Of a stretch of 64,000 nucleotides of DNA, positions 1 through 11,028 are shown one piece after another. The stretch is taken from contig OV050030.1 of the NCBI GenBank assembly GCA_920105625.2, forward strand, positions 62,780,322 to 62,844,321, in the 5' to 3' direction. The position numbers and the translations under genes were made by a program. The DNA comes from Clusia tigrina. Taxonomy: Eukaryota; Arthropoda; Insecta; Diptera; Clusiidae. The number at the start of each line of letters is the position of its first letter. Position 1 is the first letter of the stretch. The notes below the pieces were generated by a model. It was not told the origin of the DNA, did no database searches, and saw nothing but the letters and a program-made list of their open reading frames with translations.

Positions 1-45
1 TAGATCAAGCAAGAAAACACAACACACAATAAACAAAAACAGTCA

Positions 46-984
46 AAACTAGGGGACTACTGGCTTGATTTGCCAACTAGCTCAAATATATTCCCGATAC
101 TATCAGAAGTTGAAATCGACGGAACCAGTCCACAAGAAATTGACCAAAGAGTCCCGAAACCTCCTCCAATCTACGTCTCTGTAGTAAATAATGCTCAACT
201 GTTACTAGATCTGCTAAAAAACATTGCCAAGAATGAATACCAGCTCAAAGATAGCGAGGTTAAAATTCAACCAAAGTCAGGAGAAGGGTACAAAACTATT
301 ACAAAAGCTCTGGCTGAAAAGAACACAGAATTCCATACATACGGGTATAAACCCAAACAGGAAAAAGACTTTAGCGTAGTATTAAAAGGGCTACACCATA
401 CAATATCAACAGAAAAAATAAAAGAAGAAATAACTAGGTTGTGATTCAATGTTACAAATGTTTCAAATATAAAACAAAGAACTACAAAGCATCCGTTGCC
501 GATGTATTATGTCAACTTCAAACAAAACAAAAATAATACAGACATTTATAAAGTTGAAGCAATTATGCAGACAAAAATAAAATTCGAACCACCAAATAAA
601 AAAAGGGAAATAGCTCAGTGCACAAAATGTCAGAGGTATGACCACACTAGAAAATATTGCAACCATACTCCTCGATGCGTTAAATGCGTTGGCAATCATG
701 CAACGTCAGACTGCCCTAGTAAAGAAAAATCACAGGATGTGAAATTTGTGCTATGCGGAGGAAACCACCCGGCAAATTACAGAGGCTGTAATGTGTACAA
801 CGAATTACAGCAAAAAACATTCCCCACGCTAAGGCAGAAAGTGTTTGAAAACACTAATTTTAACAAGGCCCTAGATTCCGAAAGCCAACCAGGTTGTATA
901 TATGCGCAAATCACAGAGCACGCAACAAAAGAAAACTCTAAACCAGCAAAGGGAAAATCAATTCGCCCCACATCGATCAAATGA
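46..984 (+). pseudogene. Jockey ORF1 (gag-like RNA-binding protein), frameshifted
   Basis: ORF1 proteins of Jockey elements coat the element RNA and carry it to the nucleus. Codons are readable from about position 46 (phrase DYWLDLPTSS), through KPPPIYVSVVNNAQLLLDLL at about 150-215, to a stop at 444. A second frame (496-984) carries the zinc-knuckle block: CTKCQRYDHTRKYC, CVKCVGNHATSDC, and a third knuckle CGGNHPANYRGC whose first Cys is replaced by Phe (KFVLCGG). The two parts are in the same register mod 3, separated by the stop near 444 and garbled sequence. The N-terminus probably lies before the window, since an in-frame TAG sits at position 1. Confidence 0.85.
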
Positions 985-1059
985 CATGACTGAATTATAG
1001 TATGATGAAAACCCTTATGGAACAAATGGGAACAATGCTCAATTTATTAACAACAGTGA

Positions 1060-1790
1060 TCTCTAAACTGACTTGCGAACTTGAATGCGAACGGGCTTTC
1101 TCATCATAGTAATGAAGTCAAAACATTTATGGAACAGAAAAACATTGACATAATGCTAATATCTGAGACACACTTCACAAGCAAAAGCTTCTTAAAACTA
1201 AATCAGTACAACATACGAATATATCACACAAATCATCTAGCCGGCACAGCACGCGGTGGTACTGCTATCCTCATTAAAAAGAAAATAAAACACACAGTAC
1301 AAGATAATTATAAAAAATCTCACATTCAAGCAACAAGTAACAATATATACTCGTATATATAACAATACAGGATCAATATGGACCGCTAACCATAACATCA
1401 GTGTATTACCCTCCGAGGTATTCCATTAAAAAAGAGCAATATTATCATTTTTTTCAAACACTAAGTGTACGATTTTTAGCTGGTGGTGATTACAACGCTA
1501 AACACCAATTTTGGGGTTCTCGGACAATCAATCCGAACGGAAGAGAGCTACTAAAAACTATGCAAGACCACAACCTTACACACGTATCAACAGGTCAACC
1601 CAAAATCATAGAAACAAAATTCCAGATGTCATTGACTTCTGCGTGATGAAAGGTGTTCTCAGAAGCTGTGTTGAGATATCCCCGTCGCTGGATCAGTCAA
1701 TAGACCACTCTCCTATTATTGCAAGGCTAAACTCGAAGGTAGCATGGACAATAAAACCACTCACACTACATACGAAACAAACAAACTGAT
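1060..1790 (+). pseudogene. Jockey ORF2 N-terminal part: AP-type endonuclease, three frames
   Basis: This domain nicks target DNA to prime reverse transcription. Motifs appear in order in three reading frames. LNANGLSHHSNEV and the catalytic-Glu block LISETHF are at about 1081-1180. VYYPPRYS and GGDYNAKH, with WGSR, are at 1400-1530. IPDVIDFCVMKG and the terminal DHSP block are at about 1620-1720. The frame changes near 1360 and again near 1600, so no continuous endonuclease is made. It directly precedes the RT part of the same ORF2. Confidence 0.85.
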
Positions 1791-3636
1791 TGCATTTCAA
1801 GGAAATTGTAGATGACATTCTGACCCTCTATATTTGTCTGAATTGTGCTGGGGATATTGAGTTTGCCGTTGAAAATTTTAACAAAGCTGTCCAATACGCT
1901 ACATGGAATTCTACTCAGGAGTCTAAAAATCAACTGAACAAGCATCCTTCCCATCCCGTTATTAGGGAGATGGTTGATAAAAAACGCAAACTAAGAAGGG
2001 CCTGGCAAAGTACCAGGCATCCGAAAGACAAAAATAATTTGAATAGAGCTACAAAAAACCTTAAGCGGTACTTGGCGCAGAAGCAAAATGAAGAAATACA
2101 GCATTACTTGTCCACTTTATCAGCAAAAGAGACCACAGATTACTCACTTTGGAAGGCGACGAAAAAGCTGAAGCTAACCACCACCCGTGCTCCAAGCTAC
2201 CCACCACCCGTGCTCTGAGCGCAAATGGCTCCTGGGCAAAAACTGATAAGGAGAAAGCAATTACATTTGCCAAACACCTTACTGGGGTCTTTAAGCCGTT
2301 TCCACCAACTTCACAGCAAGAGGAAGAGGAGGTATTTAATCTTCTCAATAGTCCAGGACAATCAGAGTTACCTATTTACAAAAAAGGAAATACTTAACTC
2401 TGTGCACAAAACACTGAATGTGAAAAAGGCACCGGGCTACGACCTGATAACAGGTAAAATATTAAAGGAACTACCAAATAAAGGAATAAATATCTTACCT
2501 ATCTCTTCAATGCAATAATTAGATGTGGATATTTTCCGCGTCCATAGAAAGTGGCCGAAATTATTGTCATCCCAAAACCCGGGAAGCCCTTGGAGGAAGT
2601 CACTTCTTATAGACCAATTAGCCTTTGCCAATTGTTTCCAAAATGTTTGAAAAGCTCCTGTTAAACAAACTTAAACCAATTCTGCTCAAAAAGGAGATAA
2701 TACCCAATCATCAATTTGGATTTAGGGAACACCATGCCACAGCAGAACAAGTGCACCGAGTGTACAGCATAATAAGAAACGCTCTTGAGGAAAACCGTTA
2801 TTGTACATCTGCTTTCCTAGATATAACACAGGCGTTCGATAAAGTATGGCACCCTGGCTTACTATTTAAACTGAAAAAGTTACTACCTCAGACGTTTTAT
2901 GATATCTTAAAATCATATCTGGAAGAGCGGCATTTCAGAGTAAAGGCCAATGAAGAAGTCACTGAACTGTTCTCTATAAAGGCGGGTGTACCACAAGGCA
3001 CTGTTCTAGGTCCTGTGCTCTACGCTATCTACACGGCTGACTGTGAGGGAGAATACAAAAATCGCAACCTAAGCGGATGATACTGTCATAATGGCTATAC
3101 GCCGCACCAACATAATCGCTGCAAATTATCTCCAGAAAAGCTTGGATAAGCTCCAAATCTGGCTAAATAAATGGAGGATTAAGGTGAATGCAACTAAGTT
3201 TGTGCAAGTAACCTTCAGCTTAAAACAGAAGACTTGTCCTTCAGTAATATTAAATGATTGTCAACTGCCCCAATCCGAAGACGTTAAATATTTAGGGCTA
3301 CATCTTGATCGACGTCTGACATGGCAGAAGCATATTCTTACGAAGAGAAAACAACTTGGAATAAAGCTTACTTCCTTATATTGGCTCTTGGGATATAAAT
3401 CCCAGTTATCGCTTGACAATAAACTGCTCGTTTATAACGCAATCCTAAAACCCATATGGACATATGGTATACAGCTATGGGGTTCAGCGGCAAAAAATAA
3501 TATTAAAATCACTGAGAGATGCCAATCAAAAGTATTACGCTTGATAGTAAAGGCTCCATGGTTCGTCAGGAATGATATAATACGTCACGACCTAAACATC
3601 CCTACTGTCGATGACGATATCAAGATACAGCATTAA
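1790..3636 (+). pseudogene. Jockey ORF2 reverse transcriptase and C-terminal part, frameshifted
   Basis: The linker after the endonuclease (RRAWQSTRHPKDKNNL, 1990-2040) leads into RT. KKAPGYDLITGKIL is near 2425-2460. IIPNHQFGFREHH and FLDITQAFDKVWHPG (first palm aspartate) are at 2695-2860. AGVPQGTVLGPVLYAIYT is near 2985-3035. The catalytic ADDT block is encoded at 3073-3084, but a one-base frame change puts it out of register with the preceding ORF, and the usual aromatic residue before it is lost. The thumb and C-terminus (KYLGLHLDRRLTW; KPIWTYGIQLWG) run to a stop at 3636. At least three frame disruptions are visible. Confidence 0.88.
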
Positions 3637-3945
3637 ATACCTGGAACGACTAAGTAAGCATCCTAACATACTAGCTTCAAATCTTCTGGAGAGGACAGGC
3701 ACAACACGGCGACTGAAGCGAGCAGCACCACTAAATTTATAATAATAATTTTTTCTAACGCAATAGTTCTGAACTAACATTATGGGAGATTAGCACTGGC
3801 TCCACTTCCTCATGATTTAAATAACTATTTAAAAAATTACTTTGTGTATTTATTTATGTAGTTGTTTAATATTGTTATTTAATTTGATTACTGCCCCAAG
3901 GGGTAGAATGCAAATAAAAAAAATAAAAAATAAAAAAAATTATCT
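3637..3945 (+). other. 3' UTR and A-rich tail of Jockey J1
   Basis: After the ORF2 stop comes about 270 bases of non-coding DNA with a remnant of the C-terminus in another frame. It ends with TGCCCCAAGGGGTAGAATG and an AAATAAAAA-type tail. This is the expected end of a target-primed insertion. No target-site duplication can be tested because the 5' junction is outside the window. Confidence 0.6.
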
Positions 3946-4839
3946 CAGAAAAATAGGTCAAAAATGCAGCTAAACGAATTAAGTTAACGGCTTTATGCTT
4001 TTAATTAAACAGAGGTGGCGTTTCTTTCTTTAATAATGACGAAATCAATTTTTTATTTTGACGAATTAATTTTTTTACTTAAACGCAACTGGAATATTTC
4101 GACTTGTGGATCTTGAGGGTTCATTGACAATGAGAAATTATCAAAGAAATTGTATGTTTTCAGTTATTTTGAGAAGTTAAGTGAATTGAGGAATGACGAT
4201 AGTTAGAGTTAAGGGGGGTGCACTGTATTTTTACCACTACATACATCAATTTTAAAACATCCTCTCAGTAGCAGAACTCGCACAAATACATTCATATCAA
4301 CTGTCTATTCTTGTATGTTCTTTGGTATCGGTGTGAAACACGATCTTATACGTGTGGGGCACGAACTCGACGTCGCATTTTTGATAGTCCCTGATGTAAA
4401 GTAACTAAAAAGCAATCAGCATACTCAAATATATCCCTTGCCTCACACATACACTTGCATTCAAATTCCCATTGATATTGTTATTAGATTTACGAATTTA
4501 TTTGTGTATGTTCTTCTTTTGAATCGGGGTGAAACACGATCTTATACGTGTGGGGCACGAACTCGCCGTCGTGTTTTTGAGAGTGCCTGATGTTAACAAA
4601 CTAAAGAGCAATCAGCTTACTCAAATATGCCCCTTGCCTCACTGCTTCTTTGGCTTCAACTTTTGCTGTGTAACATACCCGCACTCACCACTTTACCATT
4701 TCTTTGTGACACTCTCATTTTGAAATTTCATGAATGCCGTGGCGTAAAGCGTTATTCAACGCTAAAAACCAGAATTCATTAGATAAACAATAAAATTAAC
4801 CTTCAAGAAAACAAACTGGCTCAAATATTTTAAATATAT
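3946..4839. repeat. Non-coding stretch with a 196-bp-period direct duplication
   Basis: No coding feature is supported here. Two imperfect copies lie at about 4310-4455 and 4506-4660. Both share TGAAACACGATCTTATACG and TGTGGGGCACGAACTCG, followed by similar AGCAATCAG and TCAAATAT segments. The offset, measured at GTGAAACACG (4333 and 4529), is 196 bases. The flanks are AT-rich. It may be a remnant of a tandem repeat or of an unrecognised element. Confidence 0.6.
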
Positions 4840-5302
4840 TAGTACCCATGTGTGCTTTAATATAAAACTCAAGAGTAAAGAGGATATTGAATCGGCGATG
4901 AAGGATCTTGGATTATGTACTTTACAGCAAATAAAAATGTTGGTTCGACTTCGGTTGGGACACTCCTCATTTTCACACGAAGTAAGTGTTCGTGTCGAGA
5001 ACCAGCGTCAAATTATCAATATTGCACCAGACATAGAGCTTCAATAACTCATATACTGACCGAATGCAGAGCTTTCATAGCCATTAGAAGGGATGTATTT
5101 GGAACGGAAGTCCTTTAAGAAATTTGACTCTAGATAGTAAAAAATAAATAGAAACCTTTTTAAGTTGTATAAGTTTCAAAATTAAAATTTAAAATAATAA
5201 TAGATTAAGATCGAGTCGAAGGCCCTTGCAGCCAGTACTCATTAATTGTATTTATTATCATAATTAATTTATTAGAATCAACTGTAATAATAATAATAAT
5301 GA
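4840..5302 (+). mobile_element. 5'-truncated I-like LINE fragment with TAA-repeat tail
   Basis: The piece encodes, in two frames, MLVRLRLGHSSFSHE and then ITHILTECRAFIAIRRDVFG. These match the C-terminal end of I-clade ORF2 proteins after the RNase H domain (RLRxGH then HILxEC). The 3' end is a run of TAA triplets (about 5285-5301). That is the known hallmark of I-factor 3' ends, where Jockey elements carry poly-A. It is a dead-on-arrival fragment. The right boundary is the start of Jockey J2 coding sequence. Confidence 0.6.
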
Positions 5303-5379
5303 ATCGGCGGCGCAGGCTCTTGCATCAATAATAAATTCAGCTGCTAATAGTGCCACGCCCGAAGACAACTCAACTAAGC

Positions 5380-6777
5380 CAATACGACATACACTACATC
5401 ACACCATGTGGAATGCCTCGTTAAAGAAAAGAGGAGATTAACGCGTGAGTTGCAAAAATATAGATCGCCAGCACTAAAGGTAAAACTAAAATCAGTCCAA
5501 AATCAGCTGAAAAACATTCTTCGCGGACGAAAGCCTAAATAAATACCTGGGAGATTTGGCTCCTCTCAGAATCACTAATATCTCTCTCTGGTTAAAACAC
5601 CCACGGATAGTGAATCACCTCTAAGACAAAGTGATAGTACTTGGGCTAAAACAGATGAAGAAAAAAGCAACTCATTTGCAGCGCACCTTAGGTCAGTCTT
5701 TTAACTTAATCCGTCTACCCGCAACATCAATAGCATTCAGAATGTTTCAGCAGCAACATTTTACACCAAAAGAAGACAAACGCCTTTGTACAACGAGTCT
5801 CAACCCAAAAAAAAACACCTGGATGTGACTTAATTACCAACAAAATGATAAGTGAATTGCCGCAAATAGCTCTGATGCATCTTACGCATATTTTTAATCT
5901 CTCTAGGCCACTTTCCTACAACATGGAAAATATCCGAAATAATAATGATACCAAAACCTGGAAAAGGCGCTAGTCAAGTATCTTCATATCGGCCCATAAG
6001 TTTATTGCTAACCCTCTCTAAATTGCTTGAGCGGTTATTACTGGAAAAACTAACATCAAAGCTCAATTCAATTATACCTCATCATCAATTTGGGTTCCGC
6101 AAGCATCATGGAACTATCGAACAAGTGCCCCGAATTGCGTCTGAAATAAGACGAGCATTCGAACAAAGGATGTACTGCTCAGCAATATTCCTAGATGCCA
6201 CACAGGCCTTCGACAAGGTCTGGTATGAAGGACATATCTATAAAATTAGCACGTTTTTGCCGAGCAATTCGCACAAAAAAAGAACAAATCGGAAATTCAG
6301 AGTTAAATATAAAGAATTCCTAACACCAGACTTTGAAATTATGGCTGGAGTGCCACAATAGAGTGTGCTTGATCCTAAGCTGTACACTTTGTATACTTCT
6401 GATTTGCCAACTCATAAAACACCTCGTTATCTCGACTTTTGCGGATGACACAGCTATCCTGAGCATTCATCAAAATCCGCGAATAGCTTCGCGAGATTTA
6501 AAAGAACATTTAAAGAAAATAAAAAGTTGGCTAGCCGATAGACGCATCAAGGTAAACGAGCAAAAAAAGTGTACATGTGACATTTACCCTCAACTCCCGG
6601 TCTTGTCGGGCAGTCTCCTTAAATGGCATTGAAATCCCGCAAGCATCAGAGATCAAATACTTAGGAGTGCATTGCGACCAACAGCTCACTTGGAGAAAGC
6701 ATATAGAAGTGAAGAAAATCCAAATGAAACTCAGGGCAAGTTCGTTGTACTGGTTTATCAAGAGTTTGAGTAGTTTT
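5380..6777 (+). pseudogene. Jockey J2 ORF2 fragment (RT), multiple lesions
   Basis: Motifs in order: RLTRELQKYRSPAL near 5435; the RT opening TTWKISEIIMIPKPGKG near 5920-5970; SSYRPISLLLTLSK; IIPHHQFGFRKHHG near 6075; FLDATQAFDKVWYEG near 6190-6235; AGVPQ near 6345 followed by an in-frame TAG; FADDTAILS near 6435. The thumb KYLGVHCDQQLTWRKH is near 6657-6700. Frame changes occur near 5830, 6420 and 6600, so no product is possible. The catalytic DD pair is still encoded. Confidence 0.88.
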
Positions 6778-7015
6778 AGGTTCCTAACCAGTGGCATTAA
6801 TTTCAATTGCATAACCATATACCGGACACAAGCACCCAAACTCGGTAAATATGTTTTTTTTTTCTGCATAAAGATGCAAGGTAAAGTATGGTAACTCATA
6901 CGTCTTGGTGTCCAGTTGAATCTTCCTCAAGTGAAGGTTTTCTCGTCTCTTTTGGGTTACTACTCTTTCGTTTGGATTATGATTCCATGACTCCAAGTGT
7001 CCACAAAATTGGCCT
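6778..7015. other. Unidentified insert inside Jockey J2
   Basis: By comparison with J1 and J4, the Jockey coding sequence should pass directly from the LYWL block to the LLxYKALIKPIW block. Here about 240 bases of unrelated sequence separate them. The insert has no open frame I recognise, no clear inverted repeats and no obvious target duplication. It contains a run of nine T residues near 6852-6860. Confidence 0.4.
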
Positions 7016-7043
7016 TCTTTAGATTATATACAAGGCTTTAATA

Positions 7044-7995
7044 TACGAGGTGTGATCAAAAAATAAACTGTATTTTCAAATTTCGTGAGTTACGTATGTT
7101 CGATGTTCGCATTTTTTTTTCTGTTATGTTGGTACACATGTATGTTATATATGTTGGCAATACCAACCATTTTGGATTGTCAGTTTGTTTTTGATAGATA
7201 AAAAGGTTAGTCGTGTTTTGGTGTGCTCTTCGATTTTGTACTATTCGAAAAAATGGACCAAAGAAACTGTATTCACTTTTGTGTAAAAAATGAAATTAAA
7301 TGCGCAAGGACATTTGAAATGTTGACTGTGGCCTTTGGCGAGTCTACTATGAGCAGAACACAAGTTCAATTGTGGTATAACCGGTTTAAGGAAGGCCGAG
7401 AAGGTGTCAATGACGATGATCGTCCTGGTCGCCCGAGCACGTCAACAACCGATGAAAACATTGACGCAGTGAAGAAAATGATTTTGGATAATCGTCGAAT
7501 CACTATCAGAGAGGTTGCTGATGATGTTGGCATATCGTTCGGCTCATGCCAAGCAATTTTTACGGATGTTTTAGGCATGAAACGTGCGGCAGCGAAGACT
7601 GTTCCAAAATTGCTAAATTTTGAGCAAACACAACGTTGCATGGACATCGCTCAGGAGCTGTTTTTGGCCAAAAACAAAACCGTTATCATGCCTCAACCAC
7701 CGTATTCACCGGACTGGGCCCCCGCTGACTTTTTCTTTTTTCCAAAACTGAAGACACCGATGAAAGGAAAGCGTTTTGCTACGATTGAGGAGATAAAACA
7801 AAAATTGAAACAGGAGCTGTTGGCGATACCAAAAAAAAGCGTTTCCGAAGTGTTCGATTATTGGAAAAAACGCTGGCATAAGTATTTTATATCTGAGGGG
7901 AATTACTTTGAAGGGGACAAGATAGTTGTTGATGAATAAATAAATACTTTTTGAAAAAATTGAATATAACGGTTATTTTTTGATCAAACCTCGTA
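7044..7995 (+). mobile_element. mariner element M1, internally deleted, inserted in Jockey J2
   Basis: The left end TACGAGGTGTGATCAAAAAA and the right end are inverted copies (one mismatch over about 24 bases), flanked by TA (7042-7043 and 7996-7997). The element is about 952 bp; mariners are usually about 1.3 kb. Its coding region lacks the middle of the transposase. The flanking Jockey motif CAAGGCTTTAATA is present on both sides (7031-7043 and 7998-8010), which is more than the expected TA duplication. Confidence 0.92.
7253..7939 (+). CDS. mariner transposase with in-frame deletion of the catalytic core
   Basis: A 228-residue open frame starts at the first Met that fits the family (MDQRNCIHFC). 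The N-terminal paired helix-turn-helix region is present (QVQLWYNRFKEGRE; the linker DDRPGRPSTS; ITIREVADDVGISFGSCQAI). After QRCMDIAQEL the protein jumps to PPYSPDWAPADFFFFPKLK, the third catalytic motif of DD34D transposases, and ends with the usual WKKRWHKYF tail. The first two catalytic aspartates are missing, about 110 residues in all, so cutting activity is excluded. DNA binding could remain, so it might act as a repressor (inference). It could equally be a neutral relic. Confidence 0.85.
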   Translation: MDQRNCIHFCVKNEIKCARTFEMLTVAFGESTMSRTQVQLWYNRFKEGREGVNDDDRPGRPSTSTTDENIDAVKKMILDNRRITIREVADDVGISFGSCQAIFTDVLGMKRAAAKTVPKLLNFEQTQRCMDIAQELFLAKNKTVIMPQPPYSPDWAPADFFFFPKLKTPMKGKRFATIEEIKQKLKQELLAIPKKSVSEVFDYWKKRWHKYFISEGNYFEGDKIVVDE

Positions 7996-8055
7996 TACAA
8001 GGCTTTAATAAAGCCAATTTGGACAAACGGTGTCCGGATGTGTGGCACTACTAGT

Positions 8056-8159
8056 GCTTCCTTCCTTCAGAACGTCCCTAACCAAACATGATTTTTGTAA
8101 TTTTGAGCAATATTTGGGAACACCTTGTGGATCAGTTCAGTTTTTGATTCGGTGTACTG
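8056..8159. other. Short unassigned spacer
   Basis: This sequence lies between the end of recognisable Jockey J2 coding sequence and the first Helitron helicase codons on the other strand. I see no open frame or repeat. Confidence 0.4.
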
Positions 8160-9840
8160 GCAAATATTGGCGGAGAATGTAATACCTCAAATCGAAATGT
8201 AATCGGGGATTTTGCCATTGCCAATCTCCAGCAATTGTTTTGAAAATACTTCACTAGAATGATCGCTCTGCAATTTGACACGCATGTTCAATGAACATTG
8301 AACATTGTTCATACTTGATTTAAGTGTCTTGACGTGTTTCCACAAAACAAACGATTTCAAATATGCATTAAGTTCATCGGCCTGCGTTGACCGTAGGATC
8401 CCTGGCAATGTTTAGCGAAAATAAACTGCCAACAGAATCATCGCATTACCAAACCGGGATTGATTGTTTCATAGATTTTGCATCGGTCGGTCTAATGCCT
8501 TCAAAGAGTTTTTATCGTACATTCATTACAAACAATCAATTTGCATTGCTGCAAAACTTTTGCCATCCCACAGTTGTTCGAAAGGTTGCACGTTGGAGGT
8601 TTATTAGTTTGTATATTTACCGGCAATTTGAGTGCTGAATGAGCTGCTCGATCGCCTTTCAACAACGTAGCTGCAATTCCTGATGAACAATCAATTTCAT
8701 TTTGCGAGCGAATCGTTGCCAAAATCAATTCGATCAAAAAGGTATTTCCAGATCCACTGGGAGCGTCCAAGAAGAAAATCCCTCCAGTTCCATCGTTCAC
8801 AACTTTCATGAGAGAATCGTACGCGTATTTTGTTTTGAATTCAACAGCGGAACGATCGTTCGAACTGATTCTCTCAATGCATAGCAATTATAATGTTTTT
8901 CTCGTTCGAACTCTTGATTAAATGTGTCATGCATGGGCGATATCATGATTAATTGAGATAATACCTTGTTCGTTATTATAAAGCATATGTCCTCAATTAA
9001 TATCAATGCCTCATTCTGAATTTCTTCGCTCAATTGCAAATCTGGATTTTATGTTCTAGTAAGCATCTTATATAAAATATAATTAGATATGTCATCTTTG
9101 TATTTGGACCACAAATCATTCGGTTTCGATGGGAAGCATGTTGAGATAATTATCGAAAACAATGTTCCAATTTGAGGAGCATTTGAGGAAATTACATCAT
9201 ATTCGAGGGTGTAATCCCAATGAGTGTCATCTCATGGGATGATGTTGAACGACGAACGTTGACTAATAGGAAAAGCAAATAGAAACTCTCGTCGTTGCTT
9301 GGATGGACTGTGTAAATGCGACCTAAAGCAATCGTGGAAATTACATGTGGGTAACCTGGAACTGGATTTCCTTGTTTTCGTCTTGAAATTTTTTTCACCG
9401 ATATCTTGACTTTTCGAAGTATAGCAGCATTCGGGCGAAATCGTCATTCCAGCACATTACGAAAAAATTTATCAATGCTTTAGATGGCAGTCGATTTGCT
9501 CATTGTAATGCGTTTTCCTCAGTGAAGTATACTCTTTGATCATTTTCCAGATGTACGTCGAAATGTGGAATGAAAAATTGCGTCAAATTGCATCGTTACT
9601 GCTAACATAACAGCCAATTTAATATTGAGTAACTTCATCGTAGGAATTCTCCGCACCAATTCCAATCACAGACATGTTACTTCCTTTGGTCATATACTTG
9701 CAGATGTATTTGGTGAATTTCACGGAATGGCAAGATTCGACATTGATGTACGTTTCGAATTTCTTCGTGAGCAATGGCGAATACGGAAGTATCTAACGAT
9801 TATCTACTTCAATTTCCTGTTAAATCACTTTCACAATTGT
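8160..9840 (-). pseudogene. Helitron Rep-helicase fragment H1 (end of Rep through mid-helicase)
   Basis: Read from 9840 downwards, the order matches Helitron H3 in this window. NVESCHSVKFTKYICKYMTK (the two-tyrosine part of the Rep domain) is near 9740-9700. DVHLENDQRVYFTEENA is near 9550. QGNPVPGYPHVISTIALGR and SFYLLFLLVNV are near 9370-9270. EALILIEDICFIITNK is near 9010. Then comes Pif1-type helicase with a damaged Walker A (APSGSGNTF, the normal GKT Lys replaced by Asn), SSGIAATLLKGDRAAHSALK, and CNECT replacing the DEAD-like WDECT. It stops around SKQLLEIGNGKIPD. Frameshifts and stops are frequent. Confidence 0.85.
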
Positions 9841-10450
9841 TGATCTTCCATTGCCCGCAGTCGATCAGCGACGATACAGGGGATACACTTACTTGGGAAC
9901 AACCTACATACAATTGGCCATGGGAGAAGTAATCAGCAAGATTCATCCCTGTTTTTTTGTGCTTTATTAATGGTCTTTGAAAAACATAAGTTAACTGGAT
10001 ATTTAAGTGAATTTAAATGGAAAATTTGTAGGAATAAGTGGAATTCTTGAAATATTAACAGATTCTTCTTTTCCACAACCAGTTGAAATGGTTGCCTCAA
10101 TGATATTATTTTATAACCTTGTAACTTTAGTGCCATTGTACAACTTTTCATTTCTTAATAATATTAATAGAAGGAAGTTTTAATAAAATTTTATGAGCTG
10201 GTAAACCTGAAGCTTCCAAACTTTTTAAAAATTCGACAGGATAAATAGTCGTTTCAACGCGTTCAACTATCGAATCTATCGAAGTATACGTCATCTCGTC
10301 GCCAATAACATTTTTTTTAAATTTGTATGGTGTATCATAGCGACTTGCTAATTTTTCGGCGATAAAATAGCTCGTTCATGTCATTAATTTCCTGGTATAC
10401 GCCTGAAATTAGGTCTTCAATACTTTGAACTATTTGGCACTGTAACGACT
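9841..10450 (-). pseudogene. Helitron helicase C-terminal fragment H2
   Basis: On the minus strand, GDEMTYTSIDSIVERVETT and YPVEFLKSLEASGLPAHK (10310-10190) match the LPGDLVSYKSID and YPIEFLNSLDLRG blocks of H3. They are followed by SLKYPVNLCFSKTINKAQ (near 9990) and FSHGQLYVGCSQVSVS (near 9900-9850), the terminal helicase motifs of Helitrons. This C-terminal piece lies upstream, in reading direction, of the N-terminal and middle pieces of H1. It is either a second copy or a rearranged part of the same one. The upstream side is cut by the (TA)n tract. Confidence 0.8.
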
Positions 10451-10493
10451 CTCATTTTTCGCTGGGGTAAAACTCAGCCAGGTTTATTTACAG

Positions 10494-10720
<227 letters not shown>

Positions 10721-11028
10721 TCTAATTTATAAAATTCTCGTGTCGCGGTGTTAGTAGTTAAACTCCTCCGATACGGATTGACCGATTCTCATGAAATTTT
10801 GTGTGCATATTCTGTAGGTCTGAGAATCGGACAACATCTATTTTTCATCCCCCTAAATGTTAAGGTCTTAATCACTATGCAGCTTTCGGCCACTTAGCAT
10901 GTATAACATTTTTTGATAATATAAAATTTTTCTGACAACAAATATTAGAATTTCATTTTTTTACAATATTCGAAATAATTTAAAAATCAGTTGCAATTCA
11001 ACCCGATATTGATACGTTACAGTCAGCA

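Larger units (their letters stand above)
1..3945 (+). mobile_element. Jockey-clade non-LTR retrotransposon J1, 5' end outside the window, degraded
   Basis: The region reads as a Jockey-type LINE in the usual order: ORF1 with zinc knuckles, then ORF2 with endonuclease and reverse transcriptase, then an A-rich 3' tail of AAATAAAA-type repeats at about 3909-3945. No LTRs or terminal inverted repeats are visible. Coding is broken by several frameshifts, so the copy is dead. The 5' end is not in the window: ORF1 homology already starts near position 50. Clade assignment rests on the ORF1 phrase PPPIYVSV, three CCHC-like knuckles, and RT blocks matching the other Jockey copies here (J2, J3, J4). 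Confidence 0.9.
5303..8055 (+). mobile_element. Jockey-clade retrotransposon J2, 5'-truncated, split by mariner M1
   Basis: ORF2-derived sequence starts directly after the TAA run and continues through RT. A stretch of about 240 bases of unrelated sequence (about 6778-7015) and mariner M1 (7044-7995) interrupt it. Coding resumes at 7998-8055 (KALIKPIWTNGVRMCG), which matches the C-terminal block KPIWTYGxQLWG of the other Jockey copies. The 3' UTR and tail are not recognisable after 8055. Confidence 0.8.
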
